Shown piece by piece: positions 47,667 to 60,904 of a DNA stretch of 64,000 nt. Source of the DNA: Sinohyriopsis cumingii (lineage: Eukaryota > Mollusca > Bivalvia > Unionida > Unionidae); the NCBI GenBank assembly GCA_028554795.2, contig CM068829.1, positions 135,570,579-135,634,578 on the forward strand, written 5' to 3'. Every line of letters starts with the position of its first letter. The first letter of the stretch is position 1. Made by a program: the position numbers and the translations under genes. Below the pieces are notes generated by a model, which saw nothing but the letters and a program-made list of their open reading frames with translations, did not search any database and was not told the origin of the DNA.

Positions 47667-50025
47667 GTCTGTCTGTCTGTCTGTCTGTCTAAACATGTAA
47701 ACAGATGTAATTACTAAAATAAGCACCCATTATACGACCTAAAACATTCCATCTCGATGCAAGGCATACAAATAAGTTTGTTTGAAAATAAATTGTATTC
47801 AAAATTGGCAGTCAGATTGCATTTGTATTTTTTAAGGAAAGATTCGATATATATTACTCTAATAAATCGTATAGGAAACTTGATTAAAATTAAACAACAA
47901 TGCTACGTGTCCAATTATATTGGGATTCTATGACCATTTCAAATTGTTCAATGTTGTTAATTCTGTAAATTATTATCAATATTAGCTCATCATCCAATTT
48001 ATCTCACACATTGCAGAGGAAAATGTTATTACCAAATCAGGTTTAAGTCAAACACAAATATAATTGTTAGTGTTCATATTCCATTGTATGCCTTTTAGAT
48101 GTCGTTTATGGCATAAAACTGTAAACTGTCGTCAGAAACGGAACATCAACGTAAGTCATCCAGGACAGTGTTAATATGTAGCTCACATCCATGAGTTTGA
48201 AACCAAGGAAAACAAATGTGATCTTCTGGCAATACAACCAATTTTTTATGTCTCTTGACACGGGCGAATCAAAAGTATTATCACTCCATGCCGCTGCGGT
48301 CAAATCGTGACATTGTTCTTGAAGAACTCGCTTGAGACTCTAATCACCAAGTCAACTTGTCATGTAAAAATAACGGAAAGGAAAATATGTATACAGTTTG
48401 TATCACGCCCCAATAATTGAATGCACCTTTTCTATAATACATGATGACTTTTGCATTACCTTGAGAGCTTCCAAGATCTGATTTCTAGGCTGAGTGGTCA
48501 GCCATATATTATGTTCCGTTTAAAATATCTGCGAAATATATCTACATTCAATGCCCCGGCTTCTTCTTCGCATAGACTACTAAATGACCTTTTGCTCCTT
48601 GTTACAAAGCAAGCATGGAAATGGGGACACGTGGCGCTAATCTGACCAATCATATATAAGCTTTGTAAGGAATGAAATACCTATCTTATCTTTTTTATAC
48701 TATGCAATAGTGCAGTCTTTGTGTCTACAGGATGACAGTGAGGGAGAAAGAGTACCCTAATTCAGTTTTAAGTTCACATCAACATGGAACGGATAACATA
48801 AAAATGAAACACTGCGTACCATTTTATAGAGGTCGGTTTATCCCTTTATCTCCGAGGACATCAAAATGACATATGCTGTCACAAAATAATTCTAAGACGC
48901 ACGAACATTATAACACGTTTCTCCAGTCTAACTATTTAACAAACTTTTCAGAGACTCTGATTTCACGCCTGTACGGGCTTTTTTCTTACTTCACATTGAC
49001 AATCAATATATATGCATCTAATACAACGAAACAAGCAGTACATACATATGCGCAAAACAGAGTTTATCTGGAAAATTATCTGGCATTTACAGATGAGAAC
49101 ATATACAGATGAACATTCGGAGATATTTTTGTATAAAGACTTTGTACAGAGGCCAAATGACGAAACAAACTCTGGCTACCTTAAAGTCCCCGTGAATAAA
49201 ATTCAGTGTAACGTCTGTACCTGCTAACTGTATAATTACTTCGTAAGATAAATATCTTCCCAACACCGATTTTCAAAAACAACAAAACAAATTACCAAAA
49301 TCTATTGAATATATATAACCATAGAAGTAAATAAAAATAGCGCATTCTCCATTTTGTTCTCGTATGAACTGTTAGCATTATCATGTTAAACTTTCTTATA
49401 ATGACCGGTAATCAAGAAACAAACTATTCAGGCAAGGCTGAAAATTTAAGATTAGAAATTCGGACCAAAAATCTCCACCGAACCTCTTATGACCCATCCG
49501 TATTTGATCTTCTGTATATTTTAATTCTTTCAGACAGGTAATATGCTTCAGGAGATCCACTTATCGCTTACAGGGGCAGATCCAGATATATTGTTTAGGT
49601 TGGGTGGATGGGGTGTAAAATAGAAGGCGCTGTGTCTCCTCGACTAAACCCTCTGTAGGGGCCCGGGGAGAGTAGCTCCGGTAGTTTAAGCGTTTACAAT
49701 GTGTAATATTAACCACATTACTGTACAGGAAGTTGACCTTCCAGCTGTTTCAAGTTAATTTATTTCTTGAGTGGAAGGGAGGAAAGGGGCACGGACTGAG
49801 CCACCAGCCAACATGTCCCCAGGATGCGACCTTGTCTCGCATCGCAATTCGTTTCTGACAATTGTATATCCCGATACATTCGCTGCCTTCGATCCGCCCG
49901 ATATGGGGTACAAAGTAAGGGGAAAATATCGTTTAACACAATACGTTGATAAATATGAACGCTGGACTCATGCAAAGTAAATGTCAATAAAGACAGTATA
50001 TCAGAGCGAGAGATCTATCTGTCTG

Positions 50026-50027
<2 letters not shown>
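46992..50027. other. AT-rich non-coding stretch
   Basis: No exon or RNA gene recognised. It contains a tetranucleotide microsatellite (47624-47690). A lone hAT-like end, CAGGGGCAGATCCAG, sits near 49573 without a partner. Confidence 0.5.
47624..47690. repeat. (CTAT)n(CTGT)n microsatellite
   Basis: About ten CTAT units followed by about six CTGT units. Confidence 0.97.
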
Positions 50028-50028
<1 letters not shown>

Positions 50029-50119
<91 letters not shown>

Positions 50120-50120
50120 A
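50029..50120. repeat. (TA)n(TG)n microsatellite
   Basis: About 37 TA units followed by about nine TG units. It lies at the 3' side of the Penelope-like element. Confidence 0.97.
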
Positions 50121-50171
50121 TGATTAAGATAAATGCAATAAACTGACAACGAACAGTGTGAAACTAGTATC

Positions 50172-50215
50172 TAGCTACTCCGAGCACTTTTGACCCTTTA
50201 ATGAGTCTTTTTCAA
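50172..50215 (-). other. Hammerhead-ribozyme-like fold at the Penelope-like 3' end
   Basis: On the minus strand, TTGAAAA is followed by GACTC, an ATTAAA loop, GGGTC, AAAA and GTGCTC. The order and the GACTC/GGGTC stem resemble the stem II region of a hammerhead ribozyme, a known component of Penelope-like elements. The conserved core bases (CUGAUGA, GAAA) are not intact, so this is at best an eroded version. Confidence 0.3.
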
Positions 50216-50563
50216 AGGCAAATACAAAAAATAGACAAGACAAACAAATAAAACAGAAGAAACGGTTATGTTTGCGAAACTTTAAATGGCTGTTTCTACA
50301 TGAATTCAACCTTTAATCTCTATTACGTGTCAACCAGTTTATTTCAGCTTTGTTGCTGATACTGGAAAATATTTGTATTGACCTTGAAATTGATGAGCCA
50401 TAACGACATCTGTTATTTTATGTAAATTTATGTAGGCGCAAATTATATCCCGTATATTTCATTGTTATTGTAGTCATAAGCTACAAAGCAAATTTATAGA
50501 ATTATTTTAAAGAAAATGTGTCGGCTGCAAAAGATAATTTTATTTGTGCGTGGTTGTCTTTTT

Positions 50564-51482
50564 CTAGTCTTCTTGGTTTAAACCTCTTGCTTTCAATGTT
50601 CTAAGGCGGCGTATCCAGTAAGATTCCCTTTCTTTCCTGGTTTGGGGAATCCCGTTCCGGTTGTGAGCAATTGCATTAAGTGTTATATCACTGAAAGTGT
50701 GGCCAGGGGAGGAGAAGTATTCTGCGACCAGGCTTCTGTACAGCTTCTTTGTCATCCAACAAATCTATGAAGGTTGAGCCTTTTGTGTCGATTTTCAGTT
50801 TCTCCGACATACTGAAGGCCACAGATTTTACATGTGATGAGATAAGTGACATTCTCTGTTTTGTTTGCTTTGTTTGGACCATGTATGTTTCATTTTTTTC
50901 TAGTCACTGTGCTAGAAAATGTCTTGGTTTCTATCATATGTTGATAGGTTTTGCACCTTTTTTTCCGCAAGGGCCAGATTGACTAGGATGGTGTTGATTA
51001 ATGATTGGCGTTAGCTTCGCCCTGACTAGGATGTCCTTGAGGTTTTTGGTCTCCGGTAGGCGATGGGCCAGTGTTTCCCGATGATTTTGCCTACTTTGGG
51101 GTTGTCTGGATGGTAGATCAGGATAAATGGTATCCTATCAGCCTTTTCCTTCTTGCCATATTTTAGTAGGTCATTACGGTTTGTTTGTTTAGCCCTTTGC
51201 GCTGCCTCCGTAATCAGGTCCTTGTCGAAGACTCGGTATGTTAAATGTTTAGATAGCTCGTCAGACCTTTTTAGGAATGTTTCATCGTCGGAGCAAATTC
51301 TGCTTATTCTCAGTGCCTGGCTATATGGGGTGTTCCTAATGCAGTGTTTTGGATGACATCTGCTTGGGATGAAATACTGGTGTTTGTCGGTTGCTTTGGA
51401 GTAGATGTCTGTATGGAGTTTGTTTTCTACCAGTCTGGTTGCTGTGTCCAGGAAGACTTGGTTTGAGTTGGAGATTTCATTA
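50564..51482 (-). pseudogene. Penelope-like retroelement, 5'-truncated (RT end plus GIY-YIG region)
   Basis: Read on the minus strand from 51482, an open segment carries FLDTATRLVENKLHTDIYSK, then a HPKHCIRNTPYSQALRISR stretch. This is the conserved region at the end of Penelope-type reverse transcriptase. After a stop and frame changes, YLITCKICGLQYVGET (about 50850-50780) matches the GIY-YIG-like endonuclease start. RKERESYWIRRLRTL ... GLNQ near 50620-50570 is its typical end. The RT palm and 5' part are absent. Penelope-like elements encode an RT fused to a GIY-YIG nuclease used for target-primed insertion. Several frame breaks show this copy is dead. Confidence 0.75.
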
Positions 51483-51512
51483 AAGAGTCAAAAGCGCTCA
51501 GGCTAGCTAGAT
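51474..51512 (+). repeat. Inverted copy of the Penelope-like end motif
   Basis: TTAAAGAGTCAAAAGCGCTC then GGCTAGCTAGAT matches, in the opposite orientation, the motif at 50172-50205. It lies directly at the truncated 5' side of the element. Short inverted end copies at 5' junctions are known for Penelope-like insertions. Confidence 0.45.
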
Positions 51513-51822
51513 CTCGATTCTGTAACGGATTCGAGATTATCTTTCTCGTACGTAGCTTGATATGCTGTTCAACAACCTATTTAATGAGAACCTTTATATG
51601 CACCTAATGCACTTGACTTTTCTTTAGCCAATCATATAGGTCATGATAGTCTGCATGTAAAATAGTCCGCCATGAAATAAATTACACATACTAACATTAA
51701 AGCTGTACATTCTGCAGTCAAATTTCAAACCAAACATTCTAAATCAGATAATGGGTTCCGTATAAGTATATCAAAGGGGAGGGCTTTTTATGTGTTACTG
51801 CAGAAAACAGTACATATATAAC

Positions 51823-52143
51823 TCACAGTGACCTCATTGTCCACGGGATCTGTAGCAGATACAAACTTGGACCAATTGTTCGTTTAAGAATTATCCCCCT
51901 TTGTTTGGGCTTGTCTTCGAGAATTTTGCCAGCTGTGTGGATGTAGATCTCAACACTGCCACCAAATATGTTTTTGCACACAACAAAATAGCATGCAATC
52001 CTTTTTGAAACTGCATCATTTATGATGTTGTCCTGTTTTACAGGAACACATATACACACTGGATGAGACACGTACAGATACAGGTTTGTGTAAGATGGGC
52101 CAAAACGATGCCGATGATGGATTGGATTAAATTCTGCACATAG
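51823..52143 (-). CDS. Unassigned candidate exon or open frame, 106 codons
   Basis: An open minus-strand frame, richer in hydrophobic and aromatic residues and more protein-like in composition than neighbouring noise: YLYVSHPVCICVPVKQDN, then KRIACYFVVCKNIFGGSVEI, then TIGPSLYLLQIPWTM. A possible acceptor (CTTAG) lies just upstream of the frame and a possible donor (ATGAG|GTCACT) near its end. I do not recognise a family. It could be a real exon, a transposon fragment or chance. Confidence 0.3.
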   Translation of the reverse strand, partial: LCAEFNPIHHRHRFGPSYTNLYLYVSHPVCICVPVKQDNIINDAVSKRIACYFVVCKNIFGGSVEIYIHTAGKILEDKPKQRGIILKRTIGPSLYLLQIPWTMRSL

Positions 52144-55100
52144 CTAAGCTAAGCAAAAGGGGGAATAATTTTAATCAGCTTTTGAAAATTAACAGGTAGA
52201 CCCGGAAATCAAAACAGGTCTTAATTCGCACCATGCCCCGTGTTCCCGTGATACCGTCTTGCTTGAAACTATTGGTGTTTATGCTAAGTTAAAAAAAATT
52301 GCGTGTCTGGACTAAGTGAAATTGTTTAAAATATATTTTATCCTCTTATTCGACCAAATATGCGCTCAGCACGTACATTTTCAGAAAGAGCAACAATGAT
52401 ACTATTTGTTAAAAAGATTTTTTTTGAATATGCATTGTCTGCATGATAAAAGTAATACGTATAGTTATTGACGTCATTCTAATGGCTTGAAAATACTCTG
52501 CACTGAAAATTTACGTCAATTTTTCGGCCAATCTTGGCACAGCATACAATAAATCCAACAACATTTCAAACACTAGTTATGTAATTCTAATAGGTTTGAT
52601 CACCAGCTTAAGAGGTATAACTTTTAGGACTGTTCATTTGGCGATTGTTAGCTCCAACAAATGGACTTAAAAACAGGGATTAACACAATTCATATTCTTG
52701 AGGAGTGTTGTTAAGTATTGTCCAGATTTTGTTATACTTAACTGTCAGATTCAAGAAGGCGTGCAATTGAAATGATGAATTAACACAGATTTTAATTCTT
52801 TCATACTCGTGGATTATATTTTTATTTCAGAGTAAATCCATACAAAATGAATTCTATTGTACAACTGGGGACGTGTTACTGCCATAATATCCTAGATAGG
52901 AAACAGCATGGGGATGCATGTTTTCACAGCCTTTGTAACTCACTTGAAGACACTTTAGGGGTATCACTCATATATTTAATCAATGGCACTGTAAAAAAAA
53001 AGTGTTTCCATTCTTGGCATGTTTACAAATTCCCATTTCTTGACGAGAAAACTGCTGATCACCAAATTCCGAGAATTTTGAATACCTGATATCTATTTCA
53101 ATTTTGAATCAGTTCCTGTCATAATATCTTTGGGTTTATGCGGGTTGAGGTGGGGGTGGGGGATATAAATATGTAATAATGAGATCCCGATAAATACCAA
53201 AAGGTTAATAGTTTTCCTTGAAAACGCAAATTTCAAAACATTTTCATCATACGCGCTGGTGTGGATCATCACGTATGTGGCTGTAAATTATCACATATTT
53301 GATGCTGCGATGTGCTCTTAGTATTATATTTGCTTTTTTGGAGAAAAAAGGCCATTATGGCGACCAAGAGAATTAATATTTTGAAATTAGCTGCTATAAG
53401 AATAATGGGAATTAATATCAGACAATATTTTCAACAGAATTGGCTGTTATGGCGACAAGTGGAACATGACATCTGCCCTTCTTCTTATTATGCAGAAAGT
53501 ATTTTGCAAAATGTCACGTTTTATTGGCTTTGATTTTGTCGCTCAAGAGTTACTACTATGAGTGAAAATTGTCTATGGTAATGCACTGATGATAAAAAGA
53601 AAGGCGAGAGTACGTTTACCAAAATGTCAAAATAAGTCAAAATAAGTCAGAATTTGCCGTTAATCCACGGTGGCTTGTACTATTGTGAACTTTTCTGTTC
53701 AAGTTTGCAAATAACAAAACAAAAGTTTTGAATCGCACATTGAGTGTTTGTTTATATACACAATAATACTTATGCAGAAACAGAGTGAAAGACGAGAACA
53801 CTAACAATATGACTACCTGATAAACGTGAAGATTGATATAAAAGTCTTGACCTCGAAATGATTTAAAGGGCTATTTGAACATGTCAAAGTTTACCAGTTG
53901 ACTCGACGGTTAGCTCAATGTCAGCCATTCGCTGTGCATTTTGGTGAAGTTGTACTTTCTTATTTAGGTCCACTACAGGCAATTATCGGTGTCGAAGTTA
54001 AAGACGTGGTACCTTAACGGTTCCAAGAATGAGTATACTTTTAAACAGACATTGGCTGTCATTTAAGCATTACCAGCCCGTGTGGTATAACACACAGTGC
54101 GACTTATTCACAATTCACTAAGATCAAATCGCCATGTCTGATTTATACGTGTTTATTGAGTTCTCCTTTATTTCAATGATCTAAAAGTACTGACTTAGAT
54201 CAAACAGGTATACGGTCTTTAGTAACATCAGAGGTTGAGTCAGATTGTCCTGCAAACAATTCAGGTTGACTTTAGTAAATCATCGTCTTTGGCAGTTCTG
54301 TACTACATGCTCCAGGACGATGGTTTCTAAGGTTCGATATCGTTGTTTGAATTCATCTTTGTCTTCTGTAATGTGACACCAGAAAAGATAGCCATTGGCT
54401 TCTGGTTTCGTTTCTATACACATTTTTGACGTACACTGGACTCGAATCGGGGTCTTGATGGTATTGATCCATCATAAAAAAGTGTCAAATTTCGTACACT
54501 TTTAACAACCATATCCATGATGGAAAGCATATGACAGTTCGACACCAGAACGTTTCTATGAAGACACATTCTTGATTATCGTAGTGACACAGCTGGTGTT
54601 AATTGTACATTTTAGCACATAGAAATGTCAGACAATTATGTGTAAACACGGTATGGCACCAGTATGTCGGCGGAAGAACTTTACATTTGATAGTGTATAA
54701 CTTTGTGTATCGTTTGTTAGCAAATGTGTGTGTTAGTCATTCATACGGCATATTGGTTAGTAAGTGTGGTGTGGATGTTGATCAATCACACAATAGTTTG
54801 ATGAGTAGGTGTGGGTGCTTGTCACTCAAACGTTGTGTTGGCTAGTACGTTTCGACGCTGTTCAGTAAAATCACTGACTAGGTGCTCCCCAGTGGATGAC
54901 TGGTATTAATCAGTAGATGACTAGGCGCTAAACAGTAGATAACTTGGCATTGGCAAGTCCAAATTAGCCAGTAGATGTAGTGGTTTTAAGAATAGATTTC
55001 CCTTTAGAGGCTATACTGTTTTCATTCAGCTCATTGAGTCCGGCAATGTTAAACTTATGGACGTTTTTAGCTTTAATGTTTCTCTTTTCGCGGTACATGC

Positions 55101-55805
55101 CCATTTTTTAACGCAAAAATAACTTTTAGCGACATCGAAAAACTTCGCGTTAATTTTCATATTATGTTTCCTCTTGTCGTCATACTGACCTTTTGTTAAA
55201 ATATGGACTAATGTTACTTCCCATTGTAATCATAGCGGCCAATAATAGTAATATGGGAACCTTTGACCCTTTATGGAACATTAGACAACACCTTAGGTTT
55301 ATATATATGCAAATATTTCCTATATTGCCCTCTACGGGAATTTATCATTCCATATCTATTTGAAGCATTGTTGCGAATGTGTAGAGATGGATATGTGAAG
55401 ATAGTGATCAGCTAAACAATAGTTACTGATCTTCTCTCAAACACCTATAGATCTGCTATCCAAGACTTCACATACACTATCCATCATGTCCTATGTACTT
55501 ACCAGAGCTTCACACATACTATCTAATGAAGAGATTAGTATGTAAAATAAAGGGTATGAAATCGCACACATTATCAGACTCAAGAGGGTAAGAGAGTTTA
55601 TGAACATAATTTTCTTACATACACACAAAAATACACCACGCCAAAAGCAAACGTTACTAAAAGTTGATAACCACGTGTTACTCACGAACATGATATCTCA
55701 TACAATAAAGGGTAGATGAGATCTTCGAGTTTTGCCTGCTTGTGAGAAGACAAACATAGATAACACACAAATATAAAACACGCATATCGGCATTTATTTA
55801 AAGCA
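52144..55805. other. AT-rich non-coding stretch
   Basis: No exon or RNA gene recognised. Weak tandem similarity occurs at 54730-54970 (CAGTAGATGACTAGGCG-like units). Otherwise nothing is seen. Confidence 0.5.

Positions 55806-55881
<76 letters not shown>
55806..55881. repeat. (TA)n microsatellite
   Basis: About 37 uninterrupted TA units. Confidence 0.97.
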
Positions 55882-55883
<2 letters not shown>

Positions 55884-56259
55884 GAAGAAATTTGGGTTGC
55901 CCTAAAATATCCACTGGAGTCTTTAACCAGAGGGTTCTTCACAAGCTTCTTCTTACAGCTGGTCGATAGACTAAGATACGTTTCAAGTAGGGTTGCTTTT
56001 TCACATAGATTAGTCTCTTTCGTATAACTGTATCTGTGCAGCGTCTGATCGCCCAGATTACCGAGAAAGGTCACTACAAATGGATATTAGTCACCGTCAT
56101 AACATATTTTTGATCTTGTTCGTGTGAGCGCGATGCAATCGAGGCACAATTTATCAACAGCGGCTCAAAAGGAGCACATTTATAATAATTAAGATGTTAA
56201 CCTAAATGTGATTTCTGCGCCAAAAATAAAGATAATGGGGAAAATTTTTTTTTAATCGA

Positions 56260-57075
56260 GCTGTATGGTGTCAGTGTTGGCAATATCAGGAATCTTTAGT
56301 CGGGAGGCTCGAATCAGTGTCTTCTTCTATTTTTCTGGTTTGCTGATGTCCACTAATATAAGGTTGACTTTGGTGCTGAGTTCCAAACTGAAGTTGTCGC
56401 TTGAGCTGTTGCATTCCAGTAATGCCACTGGAATGTGGCATTCACTGTACGTCTCTCTGTTCCCTCTAATTTTGATGGCTGTCCTCCTTCAACATTCTTT
56501 GGAGGCTTTATTGTGACTGTAGCTCTTTCGCGTATCTACTTTTACCTCCCGGTGATTTTCTATGCTAAGGCAACTTAACGATTACCCCATTGTTCATCAG
56601 TCTTACTTTCAATGGTCTAATCTCAAACATACTGACATGTTTGTTGAGCTGGCGTTGATTTGTTTACTACCATCCTCTCCGCAGACTATGAAGCCGATTT
56701 GAGAGGCTCTGTGCGCTGAAGTCTCACTTTAACCCCTTGTTTATTTGTTTTCCGCTTGAGTCTTCTTTTTTGTCGTTCTTTCTCTCTGTTCTTGTCTGGC
56801 TTGCTGTGTTTGATCTTTTTTTTCAATTACTTTAGATGGTGATGTTGGTGATTGTCGGGGTTGATAGGTTGAGGCGCTCGGCTTAGGCTGTGTGTGCAGT
56901 ATCTGCACCCACAGTGCCCGGGTTCCTCCATTCTGTCTTCCCTGCGGCCTACTTTTGTATGTCCCTTATTTCCTCCCGTATAAGGACAGGAATTATTCTC
57001 CTCTCCTGCGCTTTCATGATCCATCTCGATAGTAGAATAAGGCATACCCCCAAACACCGTGCATTTAGGTCCCAC
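56260..57075 (-). pseudogene. Degenerate basic/Cys-containing open-frame relic, family unknown
   Basis: The minus strand holds an 82-codon frame (57075-56827) with CPYTGGNKGHTK and EEPGHCGCRYC, suggestive of a decayed zinc knuckle or paired-Cys motif. Lys/Arg-rich stretches (EKERQKRRLKRKTNKQ) follow in other frames, with stops. The composition is more protein-like than the surroundings. It may be part of a mobile element. I cannot name it. Confidence 0.3.
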
Positions 57076-57844
57076 ATAGGTATAATTGCTTCCACTGCTA
57101 GCTAGCTTCTTAGTTCTTGCTTTATGGTCTCGTCACTGACGATTTGAATGCATGGATGACACAGTATGCCAACACACCTCTATATAAAGTCTAGGACCGG
57201 ATAGAAACGGATTCGGAAGTTCCACCAATGATAATGAATGTGGCATAATTCAGTGAGAGCGTGCTGTACATCTTCCTATCAGGCGCAAGGACCAATGACG
57301 TCACTAAGATTTAATATTGTTGAAGAGTTCAAGCATAATACCTGCAACTGAAATGGAGGATATGTATTGCGGTGCACTCACATTTGATGCATTTTATACC
57401 CGGAGTGATAGTACGAGGACTAGAAGAAAATGATTTCAGTTTGGTATTGTTCAATTTCTTTTCTTCTTAAGAGTGTTAGCTGGCGACAATGTCATTTTTA
57501 TCTCCTTTTCCATCATTACCAAAGTATTATGATTTCACAACGAGGACATGGTTTCAGATATATATCGAAAGCAACTTTTCTCATGGTAGTACCCGTCTTA
57601 AAAAGATTCAGCTTTGACACAAGGAATATAATGTCCTCCAAATGCACCCATCGACAGAAAGAAAGTCCGAAAGAAGCCTCAATTAATGCAGAAAAAATTG
57701 TGTTACTTCAAACTGGAAAAGACAACCCTATAACCTCGCTTCTCACTGCTAGCGAAGGCATTACTTCTTTGTATACGCCACGTCAAAGACACAACAGAAA
57801 AGAGAAATAAACCAGAACCAAATGATGTGCAGGGATTCGTGTGA

Positions 57845-58960
57845 ATGTTCCAAGTCGGAATTCAGTATGTTTGCCATGCCACGGACAATGATGATGCAAG
57901 GACTCTAACAGGAACAAATTCATTTTGTGTCGGTTTTACCACCACAGCAGTAACTATTGAGTGTGAAATCAAAGAACAAACTGAATATTACATCGATATT
58001 AATGGCAGTTACTTGACACTAAAAGTAATATTTCACAAGTCGAAGACACCAATCCAGGAGCCGATGCCAGAGTTATGCATTCATAGTTCAACGAAGTGGT
58101 TTTGTATTTGTGTAATGAAATTATGAGCAGTAGCATGGACACTTACGTTTACTTAGCGTACCTGGAAAATGTCATAATGTACGGAAAAGAAGCCAATAAA
58201 ACACATCGGGACGCTTGAGGGGTGAGGAAAGGTAACACTCTATACAAACAAAACGACACAGCTTTGGTTGTAAATGATAGTGCATGCTACACTATTGGAT
58301 TTAACGACGGCCAAAAGAAAATCAAATTGGGCGTAGTTTGAAAATGATGGATCATTTGTACCTGGACATGTGGTCGGAAGACAAGTATTTGTTGACTGGG
58401 ATAGATGTACACCTAAGACTGAATCTAGGTAGTACCGTGTTCGATTTGATGAATAAAGATAAGGAGTACAACACGAACATCAAATAAGTCAGATTTTATG
58501 TACGACGTGTGGATGCACTGCCTAAGGTGTAAATGCAAATAGCACTAACAAAGTAAGGACCAAATGTGCAACTGCAAGTTCTCAAGTTACAGACCATATT
58601 TCTCACATGTTTATCAACGGAGCCATCTATTAGAGCATAATATTTTAATATTTTTTTACCATTTACAGTATCAAACGAGGATCATTTACATGTGGATTAT
58701 TAGCATAAGGGTAAGCAGTGTAAATGTTGAGAATAACGAGAACGGGAACGAGTCAATATTTCAACTCACTCGTACCAGGAAAGAATGCTTAGGAAAAGTT
58801 TTACTGAACACTGTCTACGAGGAGTGTGAAAATCACAACCTTAACCGTTGCCTCTGGATTCCGATCCAAGATCAAACATCATTTCATCCACGTTTGCACA
58901 TCGGCATCGTCAACAATGCAATCCTCAACGGAACTAACGGCACAAAACATGAGTGAAGAA
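57845..58960 (+). pseudogene. Degenerate relic resembling a Polinton/Maverick-associated capsid-type protein
   Basis: Fragments on the plus strand, interrupted by at least three stops or frame changes, follow the order of a protein family that I know from invertebrate genomes (F54H12.2-like). Visible parts are a YYIDINGSYLTLKV strand near 57985-58030, a MDTYVYLAYLENV segment near 58135-58170 followed by a KEANKTH turn, and LHIGIVNNAILNG near 58895-58935. This family is associated with virus-like Polinton/Maverick elements; a capsid role is inferred from that association. The copy is clearly non-functional, and no polymerase, integrase or terminal repeat was found nearby. Confidence 0.4.
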
Positions 58961-60904
58961 CAAAATGAATTGCAAGATTCAGTCATGATGTCAAGACGGC
59001 CAGAGCAAGAATAACACTTCATCATCTGTTTGTCTTCTCACTTGTCAAACCAGAGAACATACATTGTTTTGATCATCAAATCGACCATCCTTTGTCAGAA
59101 ACACATAAATACATGTTTGGTGACCAATCAAGAAGGAAAGTTGGAAGACTATTTGTTAGACGCGTGGATCTTAATGTCTGAAGAGAAGATATTGAAAGAG
59201 TGGTATAAATACTTGCGTGATCATTCCTTCCGTGTAATGGCTTCTTTTAAAGCCAGACACATCGAACCTATCACCTTCCGTTCATCGACTTATTTAACAT
59301 ATATTTTCAAGGAACGTTTAAATGTGAACTCACTGCTTATCATTACATGTGAAACAAAAGAACACACGTGAACCTTATTATCTTCTAACTTACACAAATG
59401 TTTAGAAGCTAATGTTGTATGTTAGAGATGAAATTCGTCGTCGAAAGCCTAAATACGTAAAAACCCGCTTAGCAGCAGTCTACCTTACCAACGACTACAG
59501 TGCGGAATAATTTAATTCTTAAAGATTACCTCCTAGAGAAGATGACGTCATCGAGTTTGTTAGAAGAATTTATCCATGTATTGAATTCAATAAGGTAATA
59601 CTATAAGGATCATATTATATGGTATGAGGTCCATACAGTTTGTATTTTCTTCATTAACGCAGTCTTGGATTTCCACTACATCATGTATTGACTTGCTTCT
59701 TTTCCTTAGAAAGATGGCAAAATTAAAAAGATGGTTTCATGAACACTTTGACTATCTAGGTCAGTTAACACAGAAACGTAGTAGTTATCAATAACAAAAT
59801 GACCATGCACTAGATGAATATTCGAAGTCTAATCTTATTCCACAACGTTAATAACCTTGTATATACGTTCTTGTTTAATGTCTGGTATTTTTGATTGAAG
59901 ATGAATGGACTTGCTCCATGCTTGCTCCATGCTTGCCTCTTTGTTGTTGATGTTTCGGTGGGCGATGTTTAATGCAAAACAATGTTGATTTAGAAAGAAA
60001 AATGTGTTAGCCTATTTTACTGGAAAGTGGATACTTCTGATCTTTCACATTCTTATTGTGTATCTTTGAAGAGGAATGTTTTCTTTTACGTCCGTGTATC
60101 AAGCATGAGGATCAGTATTCTTCACTGCCGTGCTTTTCATACATTTCACAAGTCTTGCCATGTATCATGGACCAGACAACTCAAGATAATGAGCGATAGT
60201 ATTAATAAGTTAACCTAAGTCATGGTACACATGAACTGAGTAAACCAGCATCTGACTAATAGGAAAATGGAGAAGAAAACCAACATATGTCTCAAAAATG
60301 GCCAAAGCTTTTGTGTCCTCCGAGAGAAATTTAAAAGATAAGAGATCAACTTTGATAAAGAAAAGAAACAGTCGCAGAGATAAATGAACGAGGAGTGGAG
60401 ACAGGAGATAGATGAGTTCACTGTGGTGAAGCACAGTCATTCTGGATGTCATCGATAAGATCACGGCACAGCAACAAAATTGCCCATTTTAGGGTATTCA
60501 AAATTTTAGGCTCACTCTCTATATACATTTTTGGGGTGGAGATGACAGGAAACAAAGACGTTCTACATTTCGATCATATCCCGTTGTTTTCTGAATTATC
60601 TGACTCTCTGGAATATTTTTCTCACTAAACATTTGCACAAGGTTTGTGCTAGCAGTATGGTTCGAGAGCTTGTATTCAGATAATTCTGCTGTTCAGATCA
60701 TACTTATCGAGATACAAGCAACTTTGTTTAAACCTACTGGTAGACGTTCGAACCAATTTTCAGTTCATTTAAGAATTTCACGACTTTTATGTGTGACGAT
60801 ATCAAATGGTCTGTTGGTAAGCTATAATCGCCGGTTGTTGACTAGGCAACGTTTGAGCTTTTCTAAATTTGATCACATAATGTGTTTTACTACTCTCACA
60901 TCAC
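58961..60904. other. Non-coding stretch
   Basis: No exon recognised. A 113-codon plus frame at 59030-59371 could be more of the degenerate element upstream but has no recognisable motif. It ends at the 8-bp duplication of the next MITE. Confidence 0.4.

Noticed and set aside
49573-49720. hAT MITE starting CAGGGGCAGATCC
   Set aside because: Only one end is recognisable; no inverted partner or 8-bp duplication found.
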